64,000 nt of DNA from Pelosinus sp. UFO1 (GCF_000725345.1 NZ_CP008852.1:3960001-4024000); one strand, 5' to 3'. Positions 1 through 9,119 are shown, counted from the first letter of the stretch. Notes: a model not told the origin generated them from the letters alone. Made by a program: numbers and translations.

Positions 1-237
1 ATTGGTAAACCAGGAGATGTACTCGAGTTTAAAGACAATAAAGTATTCAGAAATGGTATCGCTTTAGAAGAACCTTATACGAAAGAACTTATGCGTTATA
101 GCTCTGAGAAAAAAATCACTGTTCCAGAAGACCACGTATTCGTCATGGGTGATAATCGTAACAATAGCAGTGATAGCCGCTTTATTGGCCCCGTGCCAAT
201 CAACCAAGTCTTAGGAAAAGTGGTTTTAAAACTATAA
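1..237 (+). CDS. lepB: Signal peptidase I, C-terminal part (cut by window edge)
   Basis: Open from the first base to TAA at 235-237 (78 codons), with the N-terminus outside the window. The fragment carries the type I signal peptidase C-terminal signature MGDNRNNSSDSR followed by FIGPVP and a short hydrophobic end. This is family box E. The catalytic Ser and Lys lie upstream and cannot be checked. The enzyme removes signal peptides from exported proteins at the outer face of the inner membrane. A strong terminator follows within 25 nt, so this is the last gene of its transcript. Confidence 0.93.
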   Translation: MGKPGDVLEFKDNKVFRNGIALEEPYTKELMRYSSEKKITVPEDHVFVMGDNRNNSSDSRFIGPVPINQVLGKVVLKL

Positions 238-260
238 TGGTTTAGATAAAAATACCTATA

Positions 261-297
261 AAAAAGCTCAGGCAACCGTTGGTTGCCTGAGCTTTTT
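261..297 (+). terminator. Intrinsic terminator of lepB
   Basis: Perfect 17-bp arms (GCTCAGGCAACC core) around a GTT loop, flanked by A-run and T-run, so it can work in both directions. Confidence 0.9.
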
Positions 298-374
298 CTA
301 TAATATTCCTTTTGTTGTTTTCTAATAAAAGAACTTCCCTACCACCTTAAATTGCACTAGAAAAATAACACAAG

Positions 375-431
375 TTCTTCATAGGTTCTTCATAGGTCTT
401 TCATTAGATATTCATATTATTTAGGTATTAT
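375..431 (+). promoter_or_regulatory. TTCATA direct-repeat promoter, site 1
   Basis: Four repeats with 11-bp period start at 375, 386, 397 and 408 (TTCTTCATAGG twice, TCTTTCATTAG, ATATTCATATT). The last TTCATA (411-416) is followed by 9 nt and a -10 TATTAT (426-431). There is no independent -35. The layout is identical to eleven other sites in the window, but this is the only one facing right. The inferred start site near 438 leaves a 25-nt leader to the gene at 463. Confidence 0.85.
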
Positions 432-462
432 ATGGGTAATAAGAATTAAGGGGGAAATTAAA

Positions 463-1092
463 ATGAAAAAAACTTTTATAACTGCATCCTTATTAGTAAT
501 GAATGTACTGGGAGCCAGTATGGTTTCCGCTAATGAAATTCTTCCGGAAATAAACCCAATTAAATCGATTGAAACAAAAAAGATTACCAGCGGAGCTCTC
601 GTTCGCTATGTCGCGATCGACCGCAATCCCACCCTCTATAATAAACAAGTAGCTGGCAATCATACGGTGGAAGGCTGGGTCAAAAATGGTGTAGTAAATA
701 CCAGAGTAGATGGAGTCGTAACTACGTCGTATCCTATCAATGGAGATCTTAAAACCATCACTAGTGGTAGTAAGAACAGCCAGCAGTATACTGTGATTGA
801 CCACAATCCTACCCACTACAACAAGAAGGCAGCTGGTAAGCATACGGTGGAATCCTTGGCGAAAAACGATATAGTCACTACCAAAGTTGATGGTGTTGTC
901 ACCAATGCTTATCGCATCAATGCGGACCTCGAAACGATCGTTAGTGGTAGCAAAAACAGTGGGCAATATACCGTAATTGACTACAATCCTAGCCACTACA
1001 GCAAAAAAACAATTGGCGGTCACACAGTGGAAGGCTGGATGGAAAATAGCGTAGTTAACACTAGAATTGACGGTGTTCCCTCCAAGTACTAA
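463..1092 (+). CDS. Secreted protein of three tandem repeats, unknown function
   Basis: A 209-aa protein. Residues 1-23 form a signal peptide ending near VSA. The rest is three repeats of about 55 residues, each running YxxIDxNPxxYxKxxxGxHTVE, then xxVVNTRVDGV, then a GSKNS linker. The third copy stops after DGVPSKY. I do not recognise the family. The ATG follows AAGGGGGAAATTAAA. It is the only plus-strand gene of the 1-31 kb cluster and stands alone between its promoter and a terminator. Its promoter carries the shared direct repeats, so it is probably an envelope-stress or metal-induced exported protein. That role is inference. Confidence 0.8.
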   Translation: MKKTFITASLLVMNVLGASMVSANEILPEINPIKSIETKKITSGALVRYVAIDRNPTLYNKQVAGNHTVEGWVKNGVVNTRVDGVVTTSYPINGDLKTITSGSKNSQQYTVIDHNPTHYNKKAAGKHTVESLAKNDIVTTKVDGVVTNAYRINADLETIVSGSKNSGQYTVIDYNPSHYSKKTIGGHTVEGWMENSVVNTRIDGVPSKY

Positions 1093-1111
1093 ACTTCAAT
1101 ACATATTTCAA

Positions 1112-1151
1112 AACCACTCTATCATTAACTAGGATAGAGTGGTTCCTTTTT
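1112..1151 (+). terminator. Terminator between convergent genes
   Basis: Perfect 12-bp arms (AACCACTCTATC at 1112-1123, complement at 1133-1144) followed by CCTTTTT. It ends the repeat-protein transcript. Confidence 0.85.
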
Positions 1152-1181
1152 CTATACTTCATTGTGTATATGAGATAACTA

Positions 1182-1601
1182 TTATTCTGAGATGATCTGA
1201 ATAATAGTTGGCTGCATTTTATCGTCCATACGGGCGCTATTATCATAATATTTGATATACCATATCGATAATAAGGTCATTCCTGATCCGCCAATTAACC
1301 TTGAAATTAATTCTTCAAATCCTAAAAATCGTCCTATAAAATCACCAATAATAGCACCGGCAAGAGCGGCTAGCAGCGGCAGTATGTATACAGTAAAGGC
1401 TGCCTTTAGCATATTTATTTCTTTAATTTCCACTAGAACTCGTTGACCAGGCTTGGCTCCCACAGAGTTGCGAGCGTCTAAGACCATTGCACTATTACCG
1501 GGACAAGCTCCACAATTCTCACAATCATTATGACGACTGGTTTTCACTTTGGCCATACGACCACTCACTTCCAATACCATTCCTTCTTGCTGTTTTTGCA
1601 T
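1182..1601 (-). CDS. RseC/MucC-family membrane protein
   Basis: A 139-aa protein matching the RseC/MucC (SoxR-reducing system) family. A soluble N-terminal beta domain of about 60 residues contains the cysteine cluster CENCGACPG. Two membrane helices lie at about 68-110, and a short tail follows. In proteobacteria RseC modulates sigma-E or the Rsx electron-transfer complex; in Firmicutes the role is unclear. The ATG at 1601 follows GGAGTGAATCGAT. It has no direct-repeat promoter and is separated from the next minus-strand gene by a terminator, so it is probably a single-gene unit. Confidence 0.8.
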   Translation of the reverse strand: MQKQQEGMVLEVSGRMAKVKTSRHNDCENCGACPGNSAMVLDARNSVGAKPGQRVLVEIKEINMLKAAFTVYILPLLAALAGAIIGDFIGRFLGFEELISRLIGGSGMTLLSIWYIKYYDNSARMDDKMQPTIIQIISE

Positions 1602-1704
1602 ATCGATTCACTCCTAAATTGAACTCAGAATAGAACCATCCTACCAAATAGTTAAGAATACACGATAAGGGTATATAAGTTCTGCTTTTTCGCCTGAGCT
1701 ACCT

Positions 1705-1748
1705 ATAAAGAAGATCAGGCACCCCAAAGGCGACCTGATCTTCTTTAT
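1705..1748 (-). terminator. Terminator at the end of the efflux operon
   Basis: Perfect 15-bp arms (1705-1719 and 1734-1748) that touch the stop codon of the NlpC gene at 1748-1750. It is the likely end of the 8694-1748 transcript. Confidence 0.88.
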
Positions 1749-2308
1749 CATAATACTCGTTTCGCACCATAATATCGCTGTATAAAATAACTATCATTCA
1801 TATCCCCAATAGCGACTACGCCTTTGGAAAAAGAGGTATGAATAAATTTATCCCTGCCAATATAAATTCCCACATGAGATGCACCTGGCTCATAGGTAGT
1901 AAAATACACTAAATCTCCTGGCTGCAAGGAAGCTGGCGATACGGTTCTACCCACTAAAAACTGTAGATCCGCGGTACGAGGCAAATTGATACCTGCTTGC
2001 CGATATACATATTGCACCAACCCGGAGCAGTCAAAACCTTGCCCAGGTGAAGCTCCTCCCCACACTACTGGTTGACCGAGCATACTCCTGGCAATGGTCA
2101 ATATTTGTGCCGACTGTCCAGGCTGGCCCGTAGGCAGAGTAACTGATCGAGCCGCTATTTGCTGCTCATCCGCTACCGGCATGGTCACTCCTGCTATGGA
2201 ATCCAATGACTGCATAAATTGGCTATAACCAGAGGTCGGAGAAGCCTGAACCACTCCTATGCCGTTAAAAAGAATCCCGGCAAATAGTATTGCTATCCAT
2301 TTTCTCAT
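1748..2308 (-). CDS. NlpC/P60 peptidoglycan hydrolase, exported
   Basis: A 186-aa protein with signal peptide 1-22 (cleavage near VQA). The NlpC/P60 catalytic domain covers about 65-186. Its triad is visible: Cys in FDCSG, His in PGASHVG and His in KFIHTS. The family cleaves peptide cross-links in the stem of peptidoglycan. The start has GGGAGGAGAAGTGG upstream. It is the last gene of the tolC-cusB-cusA-lipoprotein run, 28 nt after the lipoprotein gene, which suggests wall remodelling to seat the trans-envelope pump. A second NlpC protein at 13526 has a closely similar catalytic domain. Confidence 0.9.
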   Translation of the reverse strand: MRKWIAILFAGILFNGIGVVQASPTSGYSQFMQSLDSIAGVTMPVADEQQIAARSVTLPTGQPGQSAQILTIARSMLGQPVVWGGASPGQGFDCSGLVQYVYRQAGINLPRTADLQFLVGRTVSPASLQPGDLVYFTTYEPGASHVGIYIGRDKFIHTSFSKGVVAIGDMNDSYFIQRYYGAKRVL

Positions 2309-2335
2309 ATTCCACTTCTCCTCCCCCGCTAGCTA

Positions 2336-2800
2336 TTATTGATGTTGCATGGTTTGTAAGTGAGACGTGGTTGCCTGCATAGCATCTTGCATGGTCTTCA
2401 CTTTGCTTTCCATAGCACTAGGATCCATTTTGCCAGCGTTAACCGTATTTTTAATATCACCTGCCGCCTTGCGCAAATTATCCTTTAAACTGGCATCCAT
2501 CATATGTGGTAGAATTTTTTCGGTTGTACTAACTAACTGCCCTGCGCTCTTTTGTGCATCCATTGTTTGACCAGCTTTTACTTGTTTGACCACATCTTGC
2601 AATGATTTATCCAAATCCTTCATGATAGGCATAGGATCTTCTTTTGGCATCGTTGCACTATGCCCTTGATGACCAGATGCTTGTTCTTGACTAGCGGCTG
2701 GCGCCTGAGCAGGTGCTTTTTCACTAGATCCACACCCCGCTACCAGAGAAACAACTGCAATAATAGCTAATAAACCAAAGAGTACTTTACTTTTTTTCAT
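2336..2800 (-). CDS. Small His/Met-containing lipoprotein
   Basis: A 154-aa protein. The lipoprotein signal is residues 1-23 with lipobox LVAGC. A short Ala/Gln/His linker (GHQGHSATMP) and a helical domain with scattered Met follow. The C-terminal half is amphipathic helix without recognised motifs. The ATG is preceded by GGAGG. It lies between cusA and an NlpC gene in one operon, so a periplasmic or outer-leaflet accessory of the efflux pump, possibly metal binding, is plausible. No family recognised. Confidence 0.75.
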   Translation of the reverse strand: MKKSKVLFGLLAIIAVVSLVAGCGSSEKAPAQAPAASQEQASGHQGHSATMPKEDPMPIMKDLDKSLQDVVKQVKAGQTMDAQKSAGQLVSTTEKILPHMMDASLKDNLRKAAGDIKNTVNAGKMDPSAMESKVKTMQDAMQATTSHLQTMQHQ

Positions 2801-2838
2801 ATCCCAATAACCTCCAATAATTTTTAAATTCTTTTTTG

Positions 2839-2861
2839 TAGTGGGGCATTTTGCCCCACTA
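2839..2861 (-). other. Intercistronic hairpin after cusA
   Basis: Perfect 10-bp arms TAGTGGGGCA around a 3-nt loop, with no T-run on the minus strand. It is more likely an RNA processing or stability hairpin, or a weak attenuator, than a full terminator. Confidence 0.6.
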
Positions 2862-2886
2862 CAGCTTTACTATTAGTTAACTGTCT

Positions 2887-5800
2887 TTACTCAGCAGTGT
2901 GAGATTTTTCAGATACTGCCGGATTCTTACGCTCCCGCCACTGATTCCACACCAGATAGATGCACGGCAGAACGACCAATGTCAAAATTGTAGAAGTCAC
3001 TAGACCACCAACTACGACTGTGGCCATTGGGCGCTGTACCTCGGCACCCGTACCTGTGGCAAACAGTAATGGAAACAATCCTAAGCTAGCAACTAACGCG
3101 GTAATCATAACTGGCCGCAAGCGAGTAAAGGCGCCTTCTGTGATGGCTTCTTCTAAGGTTCGGTGATCTCTTAGGTGTTTAATATAGGTAACCATGATGA
3201 CCCCATTCTGCACCGCTATTCCAAAGAGAGCGATAAAGCCAACAGCAGCCGCTACCGTCATGTAGGTGCCGGTAGCATACATGGCTACAATGCCACCCAC
3301 CAAGGAAAAGGGAATGTTCATCAGGATGAGAAAAGCATCGCTAGCGGAACCAAAGGTCATATAGAGCAAGAAGAATGTGAGCACAATGACTGCTGGTACT
3401 ACCAAAGACAATCGGTCTTTCGCTCTTTGCTGATTTTCATACTGTCCGGTCCATTTCATAGAATAGCCGGCTGGCAAATCAACTTTTTCTTTGATAACCT
3501 GATTGGCTTCATTCACAAAGCTGACCACGTCTCGGCCCCGAGTATTCATCTGGACTATCATTCGATAAACTCCATTTTCACTACTGATCATGGACGGACC
3601 ATCTACAACCCGAAATTGAGCTACTTCACCTAGTGGCACATAAGCACCAGTAGCCGGGCCAGCCGCTGTGGTAGCTGCACCGCCACCCATGCCTGCGCCC
3701 ATTGCACCACCGTTGTTTTTCGTCCCAGAGCCACTACCCGTTACTGGAATGAGAATATTTTGCATGGCGTTAATGGATTCCCGGTTTTCCCGGTTATAGC
3801 GCACTAAGACGTTAAAACGTTTGCGTCCTTCAATGGTAGTGGTAGCATTTTTGCCGCCTACCGCTAACTCAACAGCATCTTCCACATCGGCAATGCTAAG
3901 ACCGTATCGGGCTGCTTTTTCCCGATTTACTTGAATTTCGAGATAGGAAGCGCCAAAGACTCGTTCAGCCAGCAGATCGCTAACTCCTGGTACAGCCCCT
4001 AGTGCTTTTTCAATTTCAAAGGCTTTTTGCTGCAGCACCTGCAGATCTTCCCCATAAAGTTTGATACCTAGTTCGGTACGAACTCCAGTGGTCAGCATGG
4101 ATAACCGTCCCGCAATCGGTTGGGTAAAGGCTAAGTTAAGTCCAGGTACATTGGCAAGTCTGACCATCATTTCTTGCTCAACCTTTTCTTTGGTCATGCC
4201 AGGCCGCCACTGCTCTTTGGGTTTTAACGTGACAATGGTTTCGATCATACTAATCGGCGCTGGGTCCATAGCAGACTCGGCTCGACCTACTTTCCCCACG
4301 GACATATCGATTTCCGGAATATCCATGATGACCTTATCCATGGTTTTAGCCGCTTCTAATACTTCTGATAATGACACATTAGGCAGCATAGTTGGCATAA
4401 CCAGAAAAGTTCCTTCATCCAAGGCCGGCATAAAAGTGGTACCAATTAGGGGCAATAATGAGAATCCAGCAATCATCACGACAATTGCTAAAATAATGGT
4501 GATTTTACTGTGCTTTAACACTGACTTCAAAGTGGGTACATACCATTGGTGCATTTTGGCAACAATCCAAGTATCTTTTTCCTGTATCTTACCTTTGAGC
4601 AATAAGGTACACAATACCGGTACCAAAGTGAAAGCCAACAGTAGTGATCCACTCATGGCAAAGGATTTAGCCCAGGCCATTGGAGTATACATTTTGCCTT
4701 CTGTTCCCGTCATAGTGAATACGGGTAAGAAGGTGACAATGATAATCGTGATAGAGAAGAAAATCGGTGCAGCTACTTCTTTCGCCGCTTCTAGCGTCAC
4801 ATCGATAATATTACGTCGACCGCCGTCTTCTGCCAGATGCCTGAAGATATTTTCAACCATAACAATGGCCGCGTCAGTCATAACACCAATACCGATGGCA
4901 ATGCCGCCAAGAGACATCAGGTTAGCTGATAGATGAATCTGTTTCATAGCAATCAGCGCAATTAAGATACCGATAGGAATAGCGCAGGTCACAATTAAGC
5001 TGGACCGTACATTCCCTAAAAATAAGATGACAATAATTGATACTAAAATAAATTCTTCCATCAATGCTCGGGTCAACGTATTCACTGCTTTTTTAACCAA
5101 ATCCGTCTGATCGTAAAAAGGTACAATTCGCATTCCTTCTGGTAGAGTCGGCCCAATTTCGGCGATTTTCGCTTTCACTTGGTCAATCACGTTCAGCGTG
5201 TTTTCCCCCATACGCTGAATGACAATTCCCCCAGCTGCTTCATAACCAGATTTGGTTAATACCCCTCGGCGAAAATCAGGGCCAGCAGTTACGTTAGCTA
5301 CGTCTTTGATATAAATTGGCACATTGTTATTTTGCGAGATCACAATATTTTTAATGTCATCTGGTGATTGGATTAATCCCAATCCACGGATGATAAATTC
5401 CTGGCCGTTTTGTTCGACTACTTTTGCACCGATATTGGCATTGTTGGCGCCGAGAGCCCCAAATACCTGGTTGAAAGTAATTCGATAGTTTTGTAGTAAA
5501 TGAGGATCAAGATTGATCTGGTATTGCATCACATAGCCACCAATGCTGGCAACTTCGGCCACTCCCGGCACTGCGCTCAATTGCTGCTTGATCGTGAAAT
5601 CTTCAACTGTACGCAAGTCCGCTAGATTGTGCCGGTCACTTTCCACGGTATACATAAAAACTTGGCCCATGGGGGTGCTGACTGGACCCAAGGCAGGCTG
5701 TACGCCTCGTGGTAGTTGGGGAATCGCCTGCTGCACTTTTTCGTTCACAACTTGGCGAGCAAAGTAAGGGTCTACCCCTTCTTCAAAAATTACAGTGATA

Positions 5801-6075
5801 AGTGACATCCCGAAAGAGGAAGCGGAACGTACTTCTTTCACTTTTGGCAATCCACGCAAGGCAGTTTCCAGGGGATAAGTAACCTGATCCTGGATTTCCT
5901 GGGGACCCCGGCCCATCCAATCAGCCGAGACAAGAACCTGGTTTTCACTGAGGTCAGGAAAAGCGTCGATTGGGGTATCCTTTACGGTAAAGGCTCCCCA
6001 AACAATGACCAACGCATATAACACCAGGATAATCGCGCGATTTTTCAAGGAAAACTCGATTAATTTATTAAGCAT
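2887..6075 (-). CDS. cusA: Heavy-metal RND efflux pump, CusA/CzcA family
   Basis: A 1062-aa inner-membrane proton antiporter, full length for the HME-RND family. Visible features are the N-terminal helix (KNRAIILVLYALVIVWG), the porter domain, the TM4 proton-relay motif MTDAAIVMVEN with its Asp, and a repeat of the fold in the C-terminal half. The TM4 motif resembles CusA (monovalent copper/silver) more than CzcA, but substrate cannot be fixed from sequence alone. A low-complexity Gly/Ala/Met insert (about 775-800, GAMGAGMGGGAA) lies in the second periplasmic half and is unusual. The ATG follows GGAGGAGCAAC. The gene starts 11 nt after cusB. Confidence 0.92.
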   Translation of the reverse strand: MLNKLIEFSLKNRAIILVLYALVIVWGAFTVKDTPIDAFPDLSENQVLVSADWMGRGPQEIQDQVTYPLETALRGLPKVKEVRSASSFGMSLITVIFEEGVDPYFARQVVNEKVQQAIPQLPRGVQPALGPVSTPMGQVFMYTVESDRHNLADLRTVEDFTIKQQLSAVPGVAEVASIGGYVMQYQINLDPHLLQNYRITFNQVFGALGANNANIGAKVVEQNGQEFIIRGLGLIQSPDDIKNIVISQNNNVPIYIKDVANVTAGPDFRRGVLTKSGYEAAGGIVIQRMGENTLNVIDQVKAKIAEIGPTLPEGMRIVPFYDQTDLVKKAVNTLTRALMEEFILVSIIVILFLGNVRSSLIVTCAIPIGILIALIAMKQIHLSANLMSLGGIAIGIGVMTDAAIVMVENIFRHLAEDGGRRNIIDVTLEAAKEVAAPIFFSITIIIVTFLPVFTMTGTEGKMYTPMAWAKSFAMSGSLLLAFTLVPVLCTLLLKGKIQEKDTWIVAKMHQWYVPTLKSVLKHSKITIILAIVVMIAGFSLLPLIGTTFMPALDEGTFLVMPTMLPNVSLSEVLEAAKTMDKVIMDIPEIDMSVGKVGRAESAMDPAPISMIETIVTLKPKEQWRPGMTKEKVEQEMMVRLANVPGLNLAFTQPIAGRLSMLTTGVRTELGIKLYGEDLQVLQQKAFEIEKALGAVPGVSDLLAERVFGASYLEIQVNREKAARYGLSIADVEDAVELAVGGKNATTTIEGRKRFNVLVRYNRENRESINAMQNILIPVTGSGSGTKNNGGAMGAGMGGGAATTAAGPATGAYVPLGEVAQFRVVDGPSMISSENGVYRMIVQMNTRGRDVVSFVNEANQVIKEKVDLPAGYSMKWTGQYENQQRAKDRLSLVVPAVIVLTFFLLYMTFGSASDAFLILMNIPFSLVGGIVAMYATGTYMTVAAAVGFIALFGIAVQNGVIMVTYIKHLRDHRTLEEAITEGAFTRLRPVMITALVASLGLFPLLFATGTGAEVQRPMATVVVGGLVTSTILTLVVLPCIYLVWNQWRERKNPAVSEKSHTAE

Positions 6076-6086
6076 GTTGCTCCTCC

Positions 6087-7367
6087 TTACTGACCACCAT
6101 GGCCGCTATGTTCGCTCCCGGTAGCAGGTGCCGGAGCAACCCCGCCGCTATTTGTACCGCCCGAAGGTGCAGGTGCACTAGTCTCCTTAGCTGCTGAACC
6201 GCCACCATGGCCGGCATGACTGCCAAAGCTGCCTAATTTAGTCTGGGAATCAATAAGGAAGTTGGCTGCCGTGACCACTGTTTCTCCAGGCTGTAGTCCA
6301 GACAGAATCTGAACATAACCATCAGCGTATTGCCCTATAACTACATCACGTTTGACAAAGGTATCTTCACTTTGGGCAACAAAGACGGTTTTACGGCTAC
6401 CGCTATCCAAGATACTGGATTCCGGTATGACTAAACTATCTCCCAGCGATATTTGCACATTCGCATTAACGAACATATTCGGTTTTAATTTACCACTCGG
6501 ATTAGCCATTTCAACCCTTACTTTTACTGTTCGCGTGGCATCATCAAGCACCGGGTTAATAAAGGTTACTTGCCCGTTAAAGGTTTCTCCCGGATAAGCG
6601 CCGCTAGTTACCACAACTGGTTGACCTATTTGAATCCCTGCTATATCTTTTTCGTAAATATCGGCATACAGCCAAAGAGTGGATAGGTCGGAAAGACTAT
6701 ACAGTTTATCACCAGGCATAATGAATGCTCCCGGCAAAATTTGTTTCTCAAGAACAGTACCGCCAAACTGAGCGTAGATAGTCATATGATCATTAGGTTT
6801 TCTAGTATGCTCTAAATGAGCGATATCACCATCCGGCACGTTTAACAACTGTAATTTACGCCTTGCAGCTTCCCGCAGACGGTTGTTGATCTGGACTACA
6901 TCTTTACCCGCGTTTTGCAGCTTTTGTACATTTTCTAATGTTAATAAGTATTCTTCCTGGGCCGCGATATAGGTTGGACTATATACAGAAGCGATAGCTT
7001 GCCCTGGAGCAATATAATCACCGTCAGCGGTTACGTATAGTTCATCAACTCGCCCTTCCACTCGGGAAGTAATGTAGGTCCGCCCACTTTCATTCATGGC
7101 AATCTTACCAGTAGTTTTGATTTCTTTTGCTAAAGCCTTGGCAATTGCTTGTGCTGTTTGCACCCCGGCCAATTGCCTAGCCTTGGCGTCCAGAGTAACC
7201 GTATCGCCCATGGCCATAATCGGTCCAGACATTTGATGTCCGCTATGATCTACAGCGACTGGTTTATTGTGCTGCATGGTATAGTAGTAACCGGCACCGC
7301 CAAAAACCAGGATACCAGCAGTCACCCCTATGATAATTTTCTTTTTGTCACGTAATTTTTCGATCAT
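6087..7367 (-). CDS. cusB: Efflux periplasmic adaptor, CusB family
   Basis: A 426-aa membrane-fusion protein with an N-terminal anchor helix (about 10-30), a heavy-metal adaptor segment, lipoyl/barrel-sandwich halves, a hairpin helix and a beta-barrel. The His/Gly-rich C-tail (HAGHGGG near the end and a final SEHSGHGGQ) could bind metal. I chose the ATG at 7367 because AGGAGAGG precedes it. The longer frame to 7412 would start inside tolC and lacks a site. It links CusA to the TolC-type channel and may hand over metal. Confidence 0.9.
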   Translation of the reverse strand: MIEKLRDKKKIIIGVTAGILVFGGAGYYYTMQHNKPVAVDHSGHQMSGPIMAMGDTVTLDAKARQLAGVQTAQAIAKALAKEIKTTGKIAMNESGRTYITSRVEGRVDELYVTADGDYIAPGQAIASVYSPTYIAAQEEYLLTLENVQKLQNAGKDVVQINNRLREAARRKLQLLNVPDGDIAHLEHTRKPNDHMTIYAQFGGTVLEKQILPGAFIMPGDKLYSLSDLSTLWLYADIYEKDIAGIQIGQPVVVTSGAYPGETFNGQVTFINPVLDDATRTVKVRVEMANPSGKLKPNMFVNANVQISLGDSLVIPESSILDSGSRKTVFVAQSEDTFVKRDVVIGQYADGYVQILSGLQPGETVVTAANFLIDSQTKLGSFGSHAGHGGGSAAKETSAPAPSGGTNSGGVAPAPATGSEHSGHGGQ

Positions 7368-7395
7368 GCTGTCCTCTCCTTTTCCACCTTGCTTG

Positions 7396-8694
7396 TTATG
7401 GCTGTGCTCCACTGGTAAATAAAGGTTTACCTACCGCTTTTTCTAAATTTGCCGCTGCTTTTTCATAATCTATACGAGCTTTATAGTAATCCAATCTCAC
7501 GTTACGGAGAGCATTGAGACTATCTAGGACAGCCATAAAATCCACTTTACCGTTGGTATAACTCACGACTCCAGCTTGATAGGTTTGTTCTGCTTGAGGA
7601 ATCACTGTATTTTTATATAGGTCAATTCGACGCCAGGCCGATTGGGCTTCTGTCAGCGCCATCTGCAAGTCCAAACCGGTCATATTTTGCATATTGTTTA
7701 GTGAAGCCTGGGCTGCTTCTAAGTTAGCCGAAGCCGATTTAATTTCTGCTTTGTTTTTCCCCTGCCAAATTGGCAGCATAACCATAAATTCCATTTTCCA
7801 GGTATCCGGTGTAGTTTCCATTTCAGTTTGCTTTCTATCTTTATAACCAATGCTGAATTGATAATCTGGTAGTTGCTGCTTTTTAGCCAATTCTACACCA
7901 TTCTTTGCCATTTCCACTTGTCGTTCCATGCTCACAACAGTTGGCTTACCGGTTTGTGCTTCTGTTTGCAATTTGTCCAAATCAAATGTAGGAGGCGGAG
8001 CGCTGAATTCTTCTTTCACCGCTAACGGTGTATCTGCTTTACGGCCAATGACAGTATTGACTTTCGCTTTTGCCACTGCCGCCATGGACGCCATGCTCAA
8101 CAAATCGGTAGTCATTTTAGAAAACTCGGTCTGAGCCCTAAGTGTATCCTGCAACGGTACCATGCCAGTGGAATAGTTAACCTGAGCAATCTGAACTAAC
8201 TGGCCCATAAGTTGCTGATTTTCCTTACCAATCTCCAGCGCTTTATCGGCATAGAGCAGGTCATAATAGGCTGTTTTGGCCGTAGTATAGACCTCCATCT
8301 GCTTATCTTGGTAATTAGCTTTGGCCATTTCGGCATCGCTACCAGCCATTTTGCCCATGGCTTTTAGTTTGGCTGGATTCATAAATTCCTGGGTTAAAGT
8401 ATATTCGGTCATCATAGCATCAAAAGGATTTAAGCTACCGTTTGGTATGTCGTCTTTCATAATCCCAAACTGCGGATTCGGCAAGGCTTTAGCCAGCGGA
8501 ATACGGGCTTGTTTTTCCTCCCAGCGTTTTTGACTTTCGATTACAGCCGGATTGCTTTTAACAGCCGTATCCACTACTTGCTTTAACGACAATGTTTCCT
8601 GGACCTCCGCCGCCATAGCTGGTGCCATAATTCCCAATACGAGCACAGCGGTCAATGGCAGTGTTTTGTGTTGAAACCATTTTATAACTTTCAT
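7396..8694 (-). CDS. TolC-type outer-membrane efflux channel (CusC role)
   Basis: A 432-aa outer membrane efflux protein with a signal peptide at about 1-28 (ending near AMAAEV). Two OEP repeats are rich in long helices, with the typical MEVYTTAKTAYYDLLYADKAL and LQMALTEAQSAWRRI segments. It forms the outer-membrane duct of the CusCBA pump, which itself implies a diderm cell. It is the first gene of the operon tolC-cusB-cusA-lipoprotein-nlpC and has the four-copy TTCATA promoter 90 nt upstream. Confidence 0.9.
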   Translation of the reverse strand: MKVIKWFQHKTLPLTAVLVLGIMAPAMAAEVQETLSLKQVVDTAVKSNPAVIESQKRWEEKQARIPLAKALPNPQFGIMKDDIPNGSLNPFDAMMTEYTLTQEFMNPAKLKAMGKMAGSDAEMAKANYQDKQMEVYTTAKTAYYDLLYADKALEIGKENQQLMGQLVQIAQVNYSTGMVPLQDTLRAQTEFSKMTTDLLSMASMAAVAKAKVNTVIGRKADTPLAVKEEFSAPPPTFDLDKLQTEAQTGKPTVVSMERQVEMAKNGVELAKKQQLPDYQFSIGYKDRKQTEMETTPDTWKMEFMVMLPIWQGKNKAEIKSASANLEAAQASLNNMQNMTGLDLQMALTEAQSAWRRIDLYKNTVIPQAEQTYQAGVVSYTNGKVDFMAVLDSLNALRNVRLDYYKARIDYEKAAANLEKAVGKPLFTSGAQP

Positions 8695-8780
8695 ATGTCC
8701 CCCTTTACGTCCCCACTTGAGGCGTTAATGACAAACTTATTTCTTTATACTAAATTTTAAGCGCAATAATCCTGTTTACT

Positions 8781-8840
8781 ACTATACAGATAAGTTATGA
8801 AGAAGTTGTGAAGAAGTCATGAAGATCTCATGAAGATATA
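8781..8840 (-). promoter_or_regulatory. TTCATA direct-repeat promoter, site 2 (efflux operon)
   Basis: On the plus strand TGAA begins at 8798, 8809, 8820 and 8831, exactly 11 bp apart. The proximal TTCATA (8801-8796) is 9 nt from -10 TATAGT (8786-8781). Confidence 0.9.
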
Positions 8841-8937
8841 CATAATTTTATAATTTAGTCTTTGATCCTCTATGTCCCTGATTTGAATGCTCGAAACCAC
8901 AACACTCAAGAGTCATGGGGACATTATTTTGATTTCA

Positions 8938-9033
8938 TCATTCTTCCTTGATAGATACCTCTTCAATTCGATTTAAAAGATAATACCATAAATACCCAAC
9001 GACTACCGATTGGATTATAAGTAATCCCAACAT
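8938..9033 (-). CDS. 31-residue single-span membrane peptide
   Basis: ATG at 9033-9031, stop at 8940-8938. The product starts MLGLLIIQSVVVGYLWYY and ends NRIEEVSIKEE: one membrane helix followed by a short charged tail. The ribosome-binding site GAGGTGAAGGGCA precedes the ATG. It has its own repeat promoter 40 nt upstream, which makes real expression likely. Size and shape are those of small regulators of membrane kinases or transporters; its place between the efflux operon and the kinase gene suits that, but this is inference. No family recognised. Confidence 0.7.
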   Translation of the reverse strand: MLGLLIIQSVVVGYLWYYLLNRIEEVSIKEE

Positions 9034-9071
9034 TGCCCTTCACCTCGTTCTTCTTTGCTCTCAATATCTAT

Positions 9072-9119
9072 ATAATATCTAACTGGTGTGAAGATCTCAT
9101 GAAGAAAGTTTGAAGAACT
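9072..9119 (-). promoter_or_regulatory. TTCATA direct-repeat promoter, site 3 (31-aa peptide)
   Basis: TGAA on the plus strand at 9089, 9100 and 9111 (11-bp period). The proximal TTCACA (9092-9087) is 9 nt from -10 TATTAT (9077-9072). Confidence 0.88.

Noticed and set aside
493-1023. Minus-strand open frame opposite the repeat protein
   Set aside because: Mirror of the tandem repeats; the plus frame has signal peptide, promoter and ribosome-binding site.
4061-4936. Long plus-strand open frame (291 codons)
   Set aside because: Antisense shadow of cusA; no ribosome-binding site and no family features.
8798-8838. Short direct repeats as a CRISPR array
   Set aside because: The unit is 11 bp with only 5 variable bases between hexamers, two to four copies, always upstream of a -10. 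This is a transcription factor site, not repeats with spacers.
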